In this document: one piece after another, positions 28,198-37,833 of the stretch | Numbering within the stretch: position 1 is the stretch's first letter | Layout: each line of letters starts with the position of its first letter | Origin: Terriglobia bacterium | GTDB taxonomy: Bacteria; Acidobacteriota; Terriglobia; Versatilivoradales; Versatilivoraceae | Direction of reading: 5' to 3' | Assembly: GCA_022452285.1 (NCBI GenBank) | Contig: JAKUNG010000002.1 | Coordinates: 145,716-209,715 of the forward strand | Length of the DNA stretch: 64,000 nt | The notes under the pieces: model-generated | Told to the model about the DNA's origin: nothing | Seen by the model: only the letters and a program-made list of their open reading frames with translations | Databases searched by the model: none | Position numbers and translations under genes: made by a program

Positions 28198-28953
28198 ATG
28201 ACAGAGTTCACTCAAAATTTGGACCAATTTTCAGACGATGGATTTATCAACCTTAAAGGTTTTCTGTCACCTTCTGAAGTTGAGGAACTGGAACACCATT
28301 TACAGCAGTATATTCATAATATAGTCCCCAAATTACCACCGACTGACGCCTTTTATGAAGTTGAAGGGAAACCAGAAACATTAAAACAACTGCAAGCTAT
28401 GGGAAAACATGATCCTTTTTTTTACAGCTTAGCTGAAAATTCTAAATTTTCAGCATTAGCTGAGAAACTTTTAGGCGGAAAAGTTACTATTAAGGAAAAC
28501 ATGCAATTTTTCAATAAACCTGCCAGAATCGGTAAAGAAACACCTCCACATCAGGATGGATATTATTTTTGCCTCCTACCTAGTGAAGCTGTAACCCTTT
28601 GGCTACCATTAGATAAAATAGCTGAAGAGAACGGTTGTATTCGATATGTACGTGGTTCTCACAAAAAAGGCATACGTCCTCATAATGTATCCAACATCCT
28701 CGGTTTTTCACAAGGAATCGCTGATTGGAATGAGGCCGATGACCAGGGAGAGGTTAAAGTTTTAGCGGAACCAGGGGATCTGTTAGCCCACCACTGTGAT
28801 ATCATCCATCGAGCTGGAGCAAATACCAGCCCTAGATCTAGGAGGGCACTAGCTATTGTCTTTAAGTTAGCGTCTACCGTCGAAGATACGACGGCATTGA
28901 AACGCTATTTGGACTCTGCAACTCAGCAACGATTAAAAATACAAGCGAAGTAA
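28198..28953 (+). CDS. Phytanoyl-CoA dioxygenase family protein (second PhyH)
   Basis: Fe(II)/2-oxoglutarate oxygenase, 251 residues. The metal-binding TPPHQDGYYF (His-x-Asp) and the distal LLAHHCDIIHRAG with SRRALAIVF (Arg) are conserved; ENMQFFNKPARIGKE is typical of the family. The start is ATG at 28198 with CTAGGGAG seven bases upstream; an in-frame TTG at 28192 lies within the spacer and is not chosen. Cytoplasmic. Convergent and almost touching the DUF1501 gene (1 nt). Its divergent sialidase neighbour suggests shared regulation. Substrate unknown. Confidence 0.88.
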   Translation: MTEFTQNLDQFSDDGFINLKGFLSPSEVEELEHHLQQYIHNIVPKLPPTDAFYEVEGKPETLKQLQAMGKHDPFFYSLAENSKFSALAEKLLGGKVTIKENMQFFNKPARIGKETPPHQDGYYFCLLPSEAVTLWLPLDKIAEENGCIRYVRGSHKKGIRPHNVSNILGFSQGIADWNEADDQGEVKVLAEPGDLLAHHCDIIHRAGANTSPRSRRALAIVFKLASTVEDTTALKRYLDSATQQRLKIQAK

Positions 28954-28954
28954 C

Positions 28955-30421
28955 TTAGACAAGTAATTCATTTACAATTCTAGCATGCTCAACCCCAGTC
29001 AGTTTAGCCTCCAAGCCCTGGTGTTTATGCGTAAAGCGCTCATGATTTATACCGAACAAATGTAGAATTGTAGCTTGAAAATCTCTTATGTGAACTGGGT
29101 TTTTGACAATGTTGTAAGAAAAATCGTCTGTTTCTCCGTATACAACACCACCTTTAACACCACCTCCAGCCATCCAAATGCTATAACATCTTGGATGATG
29201 ATCACGTCCGTAATCGGTAGGAGTGAGCTGACCCTGAGAGTATATGGTTCGACCAAACTCACCACCCCAAATAACTAGAGTGTCCTCTAGAAGACCACGC
29301 TCTTTAAGATCTTGGATTAGAGCCCAGGAAGCCCTATCCACATCTCTGGCTTGAGCTGGAAGTACTTCAGGTGCAAATCCATGGACATCCCAACCTCGAT
29401 GATAAATTTGAACAAATCGAACACCCCGCTCTACAAGGCGTCTTGCCATTAATGCCGCATTTTGAAATTTTCCCGGCTCTTTAGCTTCTTCACCCCAGCG
29501 TTTAAAAGTACTCTTAGGTTCACTAGATAAATCACTCATCTCTGGAACAGAACTTTGCATTCTAAAGGCCATTTCAAATTGTTCAATCCTCGCTAATGTT
29601 TCTGGATTTCCAATTTCTCGATGACGAATCTGATTAAGCTTGCTAAGACCATCAAGCATCTTTCGACGAGTTGTTGTAGAAACACCTTTAGGGTTTTTTA
29701 GATAAAGTACTGGGTCTAATCCCCCACGAAGACCAACCCCTGCATAACTAGGAGATAGAAACCCCGAACTCCATAACTTTGCTGAGATAGCCTGTACACC
29801 TGACTTTGGATGACTCTTTTCTGCATTCATTACAACAAAGGTAGGTAAGTCGCGATTCATACTACCTAAACCATAAGAAATCCATGATCCAATACAGGGT
29901 TGTCCAGCTACTTGTCGTCCTGTCTGAATAAAGGTAATAGCTGGTTCATGATTGATTGCCTCTGTTTGTAAAGAGCGAACAATAGCCAGATCATCAACCA
30001 TTTTTGCAGTATAGGGCAACAACTCTGAAATCCATGCTCCACTTTGTCCATATTGTTTAAATTTGAATACAGATGGAGCAATTGGAAAGCGTGCTTGCCC
30101 CGAGGTCATCGTAGTCAGTCTCTGACCACGCCGCACTGACTCAGGAAGATCCCTATCATACCAATCCTTCATCTTGGGCTTATAATCTAACAAATCCATT
30201 TGTGGTGGCCCACCCATCATATGGAGATAAATACAGCGTTTAGCCTTTGGAGCAAAATGAGGTAGATAAGACAAACCACCCAGAACATCAGGATTATCAG
30301 AAGTCGCCCAGCTATTTTCTGACAACAAATTTGCCAGAGCGATTCCAGCAATCCCTTTAGCACCCTTTTCAAAGAATTGTCTTCTGGTTTCATTAAGTAT
30401 TACTTCCTTCTGTAAATCCAT
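28955..30421 (-). CDS. DUF1501 domain protein (sulfatase-like fold, Tat-exported)
   Basis: 488 residues. The Tat-type signal [22 protein letters not shown] (Arg 13-14) is followed by the DUF1501 body, with [34 protein letters not shown] and [17 protein letters not shown]07394 proteins adopt an alkaline-phosphatase/sulfatase-like fold, but no catalytic function has been shown. In Planctomycetes and Verrucomicrobia they are regularly found just downstream of PSD1/DUF1553 cytochrome genes, as here (45 nt gap, same strand). Periplasmic, likely interacting with that partner. Confidence 0.9.
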   Translation of the reverse strand: MDLQKEVILNETRRQFFEKGAKGIAGIALANLLSENSWATSDNPDVLGGLSYLPHFAPKAKRCIYLHMMGGPPQMDLLDYKPKMKDWYDRDLPESVRRGQRLTTMTSGQARFPIAPSVFKFKQYGQSGAWISELLPYTAKMVDDLAIVRSLQTEAINHEPAITFIQTGRQVAGQPCIGSWISYGLGSMNRDLPTFVVMNAEKSHPKSGVQAISAKLWSSGFLSPSYAGVGLRGGLDPVLYLKNPKGVSTTTRRKMLDGLSKLNQIRHREIGNPETLARIEQFEMAFRMQSSVPEMSDLSSEPKSTFKRWGEEAKEPGKFQNAALMARRLVERGVRFVQIYHRGWDVHGFAPEVLPAQARDVDRASWALIQDLKERGLLEDTLVIWGGEFGRTIYSQGQLTPTDYGRDHHPRCYSIWMAGGGVKGGVVYGETDDFSYNIVKNPVHIRDFQATILHLFGINHERFTHKHQGLEAKLTGVEHARIVNELLV

Positions 30422-30466
30422 TACAACACTCCTCTACTGTTCCAACTAAGGGGAACATCAATATTA

Positions 30467-33400
30467 TTATTTATTCAAAACCTCATCCAAATTCATTATT
30501 TGACTTGCAACCATTGTCCAAGCAGCAGATTCTGGAACTGGCAGTGCCTCATCATACGAAGACTCACCAACCATTAGAAGCTTATCTGCCTCTATCACAT
30601 TACTATTATAAAAATTAATTAAATGCTTATAAGTTTCTTTAATAATATTTTTTTCCTGTCTACTCAAATCACGCGCAAGAAGTCGAGTGCTCAAATAATC
30701 TAGTCTACGATCAAAGTTATAGCCCGCTTCTCTCATTGCTTTTTGAGCCAAATACCTTGAAGCTTCAACGAATTGAGTGTCATTCATCGTAACAAGTGCT
30801 TGCATTGGAGTATTTGTTCTTTCTCTATGTACAGTTGAATGTTCCCGAGTAGGAGCATTAAAAATTTCCATCGATGGAGGAGGAGCTGACCGTTTCCAGA
30901 AAGTATAGAGACTTCTCCGATAAAGATTTTCTCCCTTATCCTGTTCGTAAATTCTGGTATTACTTGAGGGCATTGCAACAGTCTTCCATACTCCAGCAGG
31001 TTGATAGGGTTTAACACTTGGCCCACCAACCTTTCGGACAAGTAAACCACTAGCTGCCAAAACATAGTCTCTAATCATTTCACCATCCATTCGAAAAACT
31101 GGTCCTCTAGAAAGCAAACGATTCTCTGGATCTTTATTCATTTTTTCAGCTGTTACTTTTCCAGATTGGCGATAGGTAGAGGACATTACCACTTCTCTAA
31201 AGAATTTTTTAATGTTCCATCCTGAATTCCGGAACTGAATAGCCAACCAATCTAGTAACTCAGGATGGGATGGCGGTTCACCTTGTGAACCAAAATCATC
31301 GCTAGTCCTAACCAGACCTGTACCAAAAACTTCTTGCCAGTAACGGTTTACAATGACTCTGCTCGTCAAAGGGTTTAAATCATCAACTAACCACTGAGCC
31401 AATCCCATTCTATTGCGGGGTAAATCGGGAGCCATTGGAGGGAGAGCCGAAGGAGTATTAGCTGACACTCGTTCCCGTGGTTGGTCGTACATACCTCTAT
31501 AAAGAACATAAGCCTCCGGCGTTTTCCCGGCATTTTCCTGCATAATGTGGGTAACACTACCTCTTCGTCTAATTTCCTTCCACTCCTTATCAATTTGCTG
31601 GGCACGAGAAATCAATCCCCGGTAGTCTTCATTTTTTGCAGCTAAATAATAAAGGTGCAGTACTTCCCGTTCCTTAGTAGTTAGACTAGAGGGCATTTTT
31701 GTAATAGCTTTTTTAATTTGTGGCCACAAAGAAATTACCCGGGCCTCTTGAACTGTAAGCGCTCTATCAAAAATCCGTAAGTCTGCTACACCACCACCTG
31801 GAAAATTACTTTCCTTAGAAACAGCAAGATCACTTCTTTTAGTTAAACCCTTTCCTAAGTAAAGCGGCTGATTTGTCAAAATACTTCCTGCAACCTTTGT
31901 GAAAAACTCACTCCCCTGCTCCTCTATGACATCACCGTTCCAATATAATTTCAGACCAGAACGTTCTCCAGATCCATCATGAGTTACCACTATATGGGTC
32001 CAGACACCAGGAGCCAATCGCTTGGTGTGAATAGGACGAACATTGATCCTTGGGGGAGTCTTTGCTCCACTTAATTTTTCACCGGTCATAGTAAAGGAAA
32101 GTTGCCGAGAACGGATTGTTAATGCCCATCCACGGGAATTCTGTTGGGGATCTGTCTGACCAAGCACTACAAAGTCTCCAACGGTCACTTCTGGCTGATA
32201 TAGCCACAACGCAATAGAAAAAGGTGTATCGGTATCTAAATTCAGACCAGGAAGTTCCACCCAAGATTTTTTGTCAAACCTAATAGACGATTGGTTTTTA
32301 GCAGGACCGGCACTGACTACAGCTCCTTCATGAAAACTTATTTTTTGTTCCTCTCCTTTAGTCATAACTATTGGTTTGTTTTCAAGTGACAGGGCAAGAA
32401 GCTCAGGTAATTTTTCAAGCGGGCTCTGTAATGTACGATATTTATAGTCTGAAACCCACTTCAAGAATGTTTTATTAAATTCTTTGGAAAGATCTTTGAT
32501 TTTAGTCTTATTTTCGAAAGCTTCTTGACGAAGTTTCTTCCAATGAATCCCGTCCTTTTCGGTAGGCACAACTAGGGTCGGTGGAGGGTCAGAAATATTC
32601 CCGTCCATCACATTCTGAGTAGTATTTCTAAAAAATGCAGTCAGGGAATAAAATTCCTTCTGAGCAATAGGATCGAATTTGTGATCATGACATGTAGCAC
32701 ACCCAACCGTTAAACCCAAAAATACGGTACCTGTTGTATCCGCCCTATCCTTAGCATAAATCGTCTCATACTCTTCTGGAATAACACCACCTTCATTGGT
32801 TGTAATGTTACAACGGTGAAAACCTGTTGCAACAAGCTGATTAAGGCTAGGGTTTGGCAGAAGATCGCCAGCGAGTTGTTCTACTATAAATTCGTCAAAC
32901 GGTTTGTTCTTATTGAAGGCGTTAATTACCCAGTCTCGATACGACCACATCTCGCGATAGTTATCTATGTGGATGCCGTGGGTGTCTCCATAACGAGCAG
33001 CATCTAGCCAATACCGACCTCGATGCTCTCCCCAATGGTGGGAATCCAACAAACCATCAACCAATCTGTCATAAGCTTGATCCGAGTTGTCTTGCAAAAA
33101 GCTTTTCAGTATCCCGGGATCAGGTGGCAAACCCGTTAGATCTAAGGCCACTCGACGAGCTAACGTATTTTTATCAGCTTCTGGAGCCGGGGTTAGACCC
33201 CTTTGCTCTAATTTGGCTAAAACAAAGTGATCGACAGGGGTACGAATCCATGATTGTTGCTTAACTGAAGGAACTTGGGGGGTTTTGATTTCCTTAAAAG
33301 ACCAGTGTTGATCCCAACTAGCACCTTCCTGAATCCATTGTTGTAAAACTTTAATCTGTTCTTCAGTTAATTCTTTATTAACATGAGCCGGGGGCATACG

Positions 33401-33730
33401 CAATGCTTCCTCGGAGTGGATAATACGTTTATAAAGCAGGCTTGATTTGAGATCGCCTGGTACTACTGCTCTCCCATTAGATCGCTCAGAAAAAACACCT
33501 TTTTGAACATCCAATCGAAGATCTGCCATTCTGGCTGACTCGTCTGGCCCATGGCACTGAAAACAGTGGTTGGAAAGAATAGGGCGAACATCAAGCTGAA
33601 AATCAACAGCAGACGACAATAACTGGGCTGGTGCGTACCAACAGGTGAACACTAGTAACCAACCAACCCACTTAACTTGGTTAAATTGCCAAAGTAACAT
33701 AATAAACTGGCCTCTATTTTCTTGTTCCAT
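30467..33730 (-). CDS. Planctomycete-type cytochrome PSCyt1/DUF1549/LamG/DUF1553 protein
   Basis: 1087 residues, exported. Order: signal anchor (about 18-40); PSCyt1 c-type domain with C56xxC59H60 and the RMPP motif (about 111); DUF1549/PSCyt2 (about 165-375) with a second CATCH haem motif at 344-348; a LamG/concanavalin-like jelly-roll insert (about 485-665); and DUF1553/PSD1 (about 785-1060) with PDLPRNRMGLAQWLV and TPMQALVTMND. An alternative start at M11 (33700) has AGAGG upstream and would begin right at the signal peptide. Forms a pair with the DUF1501 gene. Function of the family is unknown, but the haem groups and lectin-like domain suggest surface polysaccharide or electron-transfer roles. 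Confidence 0.9.
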   Translation of the reverse strand: MEQENRGQFIMLLWQFNQVKWVGWLLVFTCWYAPAQLLSSAVDFQLDVRPILSNHCFQCHGPDESARMADLRLDVQKGVFSERSNGRAVVPGDLKSSLLYKRIIHSEEALRMPPAHVNKELTEEQIKVLQQWIQEGASWDQHWSFKEIKTPQVPSVKQQSWIRTPVDHFVLAKLEQRGLTPAPEADKNTLARRVALDLTGLPPDPGILKSFLQDNSDQAYDRLVDGLLDSHHWGEHRGRYWLDAARYGDTHGIHIDNYREMWSYRDWVINAFNKNKPFDEFIVEQLAGDLLPNPSLNQLVATGFHRCNITTNEGGVIPEEYETIYAKDRADTTGTVFLGLTVGCATCHDHKFDPIAQKEFYSLTAFFRNTTQNVMDGNISDPPPTLVVPTEKDGIHWKKLRQEAFENKTKIKDLSKEFNKTFLKWVSDYKYRTLQSPLEKLPELLALSLENKPIVMTKGEEQKISFHEGAVVSAGPAKNQSSIRFDKKSWVELPGLNLDTDTPFSIALWLYQPEVTVGDFVVLGQTDPQQNSRGWALTIRSRQLSFTMTGEKLSGAKTPPRINVRPIHTKRLAPGVWTHIVVTHDGSGERSGLKLYWNGDVIEEQGSEFFTKVAGSILTNQPLYLGKGLTKRSDLAVSKESNFPGGGVADLRIFDRALTVQEARVISLWPQIKKAITKMPSSLTTKEREVLHLYYLAAKNEDYRGLISRAQQIDKEWKEIRRRGSVTHIMQENAGKTPEAYVLYRGMYDQPRERVSANTPSALPPMAPDLPRNRMGLAQWLVDDLNPLTSRVIVNRYWQEVFGTGLVRTSDDFGSQGEPPSHPELLDWLAIQFRNSGWNIKKFFREVVMSSTYRQSGKVTAEKMNKDPENRLLSRGPVFRMDGEMIRDYVLAASGLLVRKVGGPSVKPYQPAGVWKTVAMPSSNTRIYEQDKGENLYRRSLYTFWKRSAPPPSMEIFNAPTREHSTVHRERTNTPMQALVTMNDTQFVEASRYLAQKAMREAGYNFDRRLDYLSTRLLARDLSRQEKNIIKETYKHLINFYNSNVIEADKLLMVGESSYDEALPVPESAAWTMVASQIMNLDEVLNK

Positions 33731-33767
33731 TATTCAATAATGGAACCTAATGCTAGCTAACATTAGG
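33724..33767. promoter_or_regulatory. Two adjacent inverted repeats at the DUF1553 gene start
   Basis: GTTCCATTAT-TCA-ATAATGGAAC (33724-33746) is a perfect 10-bp inverted repeat. It covers the first ATG of the DUF1553 gene. CCTAATG-8nt-CATTAGG (33746-33767) follows directly. Together they could be operators or 5' leader hairpins controlling the DUF1553-DUF1501 operon. If the leader folds, it would hide the upstream ATG and favour the start at 33700. Confidence 0.45.
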
Positions 33768-33972
33768 AAACAAACCCACTACTAGACAGTCTTTCAGAAT
33801 TTGAATACAACAAAACACCAAAAACATTCTGCTACTAAGTTTACTCAATCCAAAACAATAATAGGATTTATTTTCTCACAAAAACTCTTCCATTAGTCAA
33901 GTGCTCGGGAATAATATCAACAAGGTTGTTAAACCCTTAGATAATCGAAACCCTAACTAATTCAACTTTAGG

Positions 33973-33978
33973 TATAAT
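33973..33978 (+). promoter_or_regulatory. Probable -10 element before the DUF1080 gene
   Basis: A perfect TATAAT sits inside GGTATAATACC, 34 nt before the ATG at 34012. A clear -35 is not seen at 17 nt. AAGGAG lies six bases before the start codon. Confidence 0.4.
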
Positions 33979-34011
33979 ACCTTAGTAAATAGAACAGACA
34001 AGGAGAATTTA

Positions 34012-34620
34012 ATGCTATCGAAAATATTGCCCCTTCTTTTTGGAATTTTACTCTTAATAGGGGCATTTTCTTCCCTATTAATGGGGGAAACTCCGGGAAC
34101 TTTTGGAACTTTTAATGCCTTCAAAAAAGACTTTTTTGTAGCTTTTGGGGATCCAAATTCATGGAGAATAAATAAAAATATACTAGAGTGTACCGGAACA
34201 CCCAACGGTTATATATGCACCAAGAAGTCCTATTCCAACTACATCCTAACCGTTGAATTTCGTTTTCCAAAACAAGCTGGAAACACCGGGATTTTAAACT
34301 ACATTTCTGGTAGGCATCAAATCTGGCCTAAGTGTGTTGAAGTGCAGGGGCACTATACTGACTTAGCAAAAATCTTTCCAATGGGTGGATTAATTGGTCC
34401 AAGAAATGACGGCGATGATTCTATCAGAGTAGCTGCACGAAAACCCCACACTGAGTGGAATAAATTAGAAATCACCTCAAACAAAGGGGTACTCAGTGCA
34501 AAATTAAATAATATTTTTATTGGGAAAAGTGGACCCTATAAAGTTCGCAAAGGACCCATCGGCTTTCAGTCCGAAGGAGCACCCGTTCATTTCAGAAAAA
34601 TTTTAATCGAAGAACTTTAA
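34012..34620 (+). CDS. DUF1080 (3-keto-disaccharide hydrolase-like) exported protein
   Basis: 202 residues. Hydrophobic N-terminus (residues 5-25, IILPLLFGILLLIGAF type) forms a signal sequence. The rest is a concanavalin-like jelly roll with PNGYICTKKSYSNYILTVEF and the EVQGHYTDLAKIFPMGGLIG segment typical of PF06439. Some members cleave 3-keto-glycosides in partnership with Gfo/Idh/MocA dehydrogenases; one such gene lies at 39016. Strong Shine-Dalgarno AAGGAG. It faces the sialidase-like gene convergently. Function inferred from family only. Confidence 0.85.
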   Translation: MLSKILPLLFGILLLIGAFSSLLMGETPGTFGTFNAFKKDFFVAFGDPNSWRINKNILECTGTPNGYICTKKSYSNYILTVEFRFPKQAGNTGILNYISGRHQIWPKCVEVQGHYTDLAKIFPMGGLIGPRNDGDDSIRVAARKPHTEWNKLEITSNKGVLSAKLNNIFIGKSGPYKVRKGPIGFQSEGAPVHFRKILIEEL

Positions 34621-34724
34621 AACTACTGAAGTGAAAAAACCTACTGTAGAAAAACAAGCATCTTGCCTGTGCCACACAAAATTATAAAGTGATAGTTCAA
34701 TACCTTGCTACCTAAAGTTTATTT

Positions 34725-35852
34725 TCAAACAACCCTCAGGCGAGCATAACGAATCTGGGTTACCGAAACTTCTGTACACCAAAAGGTTGTAAAAATATCT
34801 CCATCAGCTAGTAGAGTAGCAGTAGGGGCACCAAAAGAGATCGTATCATGATTTCGAGGATAGGCATCTGAAATGTCAACACCAATCTTGTCACGACCGG
34901 TCGCGTCCCAAACTAACTCCTGATTCTTTAAGTCCCATGACTTCCCGCCATCAAGTGATAGAGCAGTAAAAAAACCTGGAGGACTTGATTCACGAGCAGT
35001 ATAAATCACGACCATTTTGCCATCACCAAGATCTACAGACCAATTAGTCTGACCCAAAATATTAGTTGGTTCTGGATCTGACCATTGGTAGCCATCTGGA
35101 CTACCTATCGATCGATGCAGGCTTAAATTATTCCCTGAAGCACTATTGGCAGTCCAAAACATGGTAAACAGTCCACCTTCTAAAGACTGTATGACACGAC
35201 CATGCCAATGTCCCTTACCAACGTCTTCTCCATCCCCAAAAATAACTGGATTCCCCCAATTTTTACCCTCATCTATAGAAAATAACCCTACTGTACGTGC
35301 TCTGTAAGGTCCAGGATCATTATAGTCGTGCCATTGATCAAAACACTGTAACCATTGACCATTCCGAAGAACAACAATAGGACAACTTGGAGTAATAATC
35401 ATACCCTCAGGAACATTCAGCACCTGCGGTCCTGACCAGTTAGCTCCATTGTCTGTTGACTGAAAGAAAATCGTCTCAGCAGGCAAAATTCCTGCGGTTT
35501 CTTCATTAAAAACAGGATGGTTGGGATCTGACCGATCCCAACGTTGAGCTGTAATAACTAAGGAGTTATTGGAAACTCGACAGAGCACTGGCGCATGGTA
35601 GGAGTACGGCCTCTTATCGTTAACAGGATCATAAATTAACCCTTCAGAGTTCCAGGTCTTGCCACCATCTGTAGACCGTGCTTGCTTCATTACCGAGTCT
35701 GTACTGTATAAGGCCTGACCACTTTGAAAGGTACATAGCAATTCATTGTTCGATAGCTGAGCAAGATGACTATGACAGGCAAAAAAATATTCATAGCCTG
35801 GATTGTGATTTCGGCTGATAACACCTGTATCAACAATTTTTACCTTTTGCAT
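34725..35852 (-). CDS. Sialidase/BNR-repeat protein (second copy)
   Basis: 375 residues, same fold as the gene at 26827-27942. Asp-box units include STDGGKTW, STDNGANW, SIDEGKNW and SLDGGKSW. Other recognisable parts are the HSHLAQLSNNELLCTFQSG N-terminal strand and WNSEGLIYDP. No signal peptide, suggesting an intracellular role. The residues needed for sialic acid hydrolysis cannot be confirmed. GGAGG and AGGAAG lie before the ATG. It ends the plus-strand DUF1080 region convergently, and the class IV aminotransferase starts the next minus-strand group. Confidence 0.8.
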   Translation of the reverse strand: MQKVKIVDTGVISRNHNPGYEYFFACHSHLAQLSNNELLCTFQSGQALYSTDSVMKQARSTDGGKTWNSEGLIYDPVNDKRPYSYHAPVLCRVSNNSLVITAQRWDRSDPNHPVFNEETAGILPAETIFFQSTDNGANWSGPQVLNVPEGMIITPSCPIVVLRNGQWLQCFDQWHDYNDPGPYRARTVGLFSIDEGKNWGNPVIFGDGEDVGKGHWHGRVIQSLEGGLFTMFWTANSASGNNLSLHRSIGSPDGYQWSDPEPTNILGQTNWSVDLGDGKMVVIYTARESSPPGFFTALSLDGGKSWDLKNQELVWDATGRDKIGVDISDAYPRNHDTISFGAPTATLLADGDIFTTFWCTEVSVTQIRYARLRVV

Positions 35853-35929
35853 TTCTTCCTATTCCTCCAGTAATCAAACTGTCAACTTTTTCTTTGTATG
35901 AACGAATCGAGTTATTGAGTCAGATTTTA

Positions 35930-36862
35930 TTAGTAAATTTTTTCCGCTTCCATAATTTGCGCTAGGACATCCATCCCCACTTTGTTACTCCAAGCTTCGA
36001 CAATCCTGCGGAAAATTGGTCCTGGTTTTCCATCAGAAATGGAAATTTTATTGACCTTGGTTACAGGGGCAATCCCATAAGGAGTTGTTGACAGAAAAGC
36101 CTCATCAGCATTGACAACATCATGGACCTGCAAGTTTTTTTGAACAAATGGAATTTTCAGCTCACTGCATAGTTCTTGAATCGTTAACAAACTAACTCCC
36201 CACAAAATATTTTTGAATGTAGGAGAAATTACAGTCCCTTTTTTTGCAATTAGAAAATTAGCTCCACTAGCCTCACTAATGTTCCCTTCCATATCTAATA
36301 AGACAGTGATGGCCTTTGGATCAACAAGACGGGTTTCCTGATCTGCCATCCACCAATGAAGGCGACTTCGATTCTTTGCTTTGGGATCTATACATTCAGG
36401 GGGAATATGACGAATTGATGGAATGACTACATGGGCGCCTTCACGAAAAAGAGGCTGAAATGTATCCATTGGCATCGAATAGCTATGAATGCAGAAAGTT
36501 GGACCCTGACACACACTATCTGGAGGGAGGCCCGCATATACAGGAAGTTCCCCTGGCGTAATAAACATAACGATGGCTAGTTCCTCTGATGGCCCAATCC
36601 CTTTCAAATTATGTTTGAGCAGATCAAATATAACTGCTCTGGATTCCTCTATACTTAAGAGTGGTTGAATCCTTGCATACTTACAGGATTCGTAGAAACG
36701 ATTTAGGTGATCATCTAACCGAAATGGTTTGTGTTCATAGGTTCTGACAAGATCCGTCACTGTAGCACCCAAAACAATGCCATAATCGTAATAGGCAATT
36801 TTAGCTTGAGAAGCGGGCACTAATGCATCTCTTAAGTAAACAACGGGTTCAAAATTTGCCAT
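35930..36862 (-). CDS. Class IV PLP aminotransferase (BCAT/D-amino acid aminotransferase family)
   Basis: 310 residues. Fold type IV features: ASQAKIAYYDYGIVLGATV at the N-terminus, KAKNRSRLHWWMADQE with the Schiff-base Lys, and EASGANFLIAKKGTVISPT with the PLP-binding segment, followed by VNADEAFLSTTPYGIAPV. It resembles BCAT, D-amino acid aminotransferase and aminodeoxychorismate lyase; residues deciding among them cannot be read safely. GGAG lies before the ATG. It follows an SDR on the same strand (about 155 nt gap), so the operon link is uncertain. Confidence 0.88.
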   Translation of the reverse strand: MANFEPVVYLRDALVPASQAKIAYYDYGIVLGATVTDLVRTYEHKPFRLDDHLNRFYESCKYARIQPLLSIEESRAVIFDLLKHNLKGIGPSEELAIVMFITPGELPVYAGLPPDSVCQGPTFCIHSYSMPMDTFQPLFREGAHVVIPSIRHIPPECIDPKAKNRSRLHWWMADQETRLVDPKAITVLLDMEGNISEASGANFLIAKKGTVISPTFKNILWGVSLLTIQELCSELKIPFVQKNLQVHDVVNADEAFLSTTPYGIAPVTKVNKISISDGKPGPIFRRIVEAWSNKVGMDVLAQIMEAEKIY

Positions 36863-37016
36863 AGTTTCTCCATTTTCATCAGTAACATTGCTTTTAGACC
36901 ATTTACCTCGAAAAAGTTAATTCTTATTCTTTCCTTATTTTTCAATACCTTAATACTAGCATTTGACTACAACTCTAACTTCAATATTTGAGTTTTATAA
37001 ACAATAATATGTCAGA

Positions 37017-37769
37017 TCAGTAAACAAGGAATCCACCATCAACAACCCATGTCGAGCCTTGGACAAAACTGGCATCTTGCGAGGCTAGAAATACTGCCAC
37101 TGTACCAATTTCTTCAGGTAATCCTCGACGCGCCAAAGGGGTTTTTCGTGAAAAAGTTCGGTCAATACCAATAGCCGTCATTTCTTGACTCTGTTGTTGA
37201 TTTTTTTCCACCACAATATCCCCTGGGGCAATTCCTACCACTCGCACACCATGTGGAGACAACTCTAAAGCCATGGATTTGGTCAACCCTTCCATTCCAG
37301 CTTTACTAGCACAATAGGCCGAAGCCTGTTGCTGAGCAGCAAAAGCTCCTACCGATGAAATATTAATGATGACTCCACCCCGTTGAACCACCATATGTTG
37401 GGCAGCTGCCTGAGAACAAAGAAAAGTTCCTTTGAGATTAACATCCAGAACCTTATCCCAAGCCTCTTCCGAGCATTTGAGAAAAGGAGTTACGGCTGGC
37501 ATCCCTGTAATAGCTGCATTATTAACGAGGACATCAATTCTTCCAAACTGCTTCATTGTCTTATCTATAAGGTTTTGGACCTGTGTCTTACATGACACAT
37601 CACAAACCATAGCTATTGCACCCACTTCTTTTGCTGTCTGTTCAACAACTTCACGCCTTCGCTGAGCCAAAATCAACTTAGCTCCTTCTTCAGCAAAGCA
37701 TTTTGCAATTCCTTTTCCTATACCAGTTCCACCACCTGTGATAATAGTTACCTTACCTGTGAGTTTCAT
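37017..37769 (-). CDS. Short-chain dehydrogenase/reductase
   Basis: 250 residues with TGGGTGIGKGIA cofactor loop, NNAAITG, NISSVGA (Ser), YCASK (Tyr/Lys) and GSTWVVDGGF at the end. Cytoplasmic NAD(P)-dependent oxidoreductase with unknown substrate; the third SDR of the window. It lies 64 nt downstream of the aspartoacylase-like gene, same strand. Only a weak Shine-Dalgarno (GAGTG) precedes the ATG. Confidence 0.9.
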   Translation of the reverse strand: MKLTGKVTIITGGGTGIGKGIAKCFAEEGAKLILAQRRREVVEQTAKEVGAIAMVCDVSCKTQVQNLIDKTMKQFGRIDVLVNNAAITGMPAVTPFLKCSEEAWDKVLDVNLKGTFLCSQAAAQHMVVQRGGVIINISSVGAFAAQQQASAYCASKAGMEGLTKSMALELSPHGVRVVGIAPGDIVVEKNQQQSQEMTAIGIDRTFSRKTPLARRGLPEEIGTVAVFLASQDASFVQGSTWVVDGGFLVY

Positions 37770-37833
37770 ATTGATATCACACTCAAGAATTGAAAAAAAC
37801 TATAGTCAAAATCTTGTCTAAAATAATATAAAT

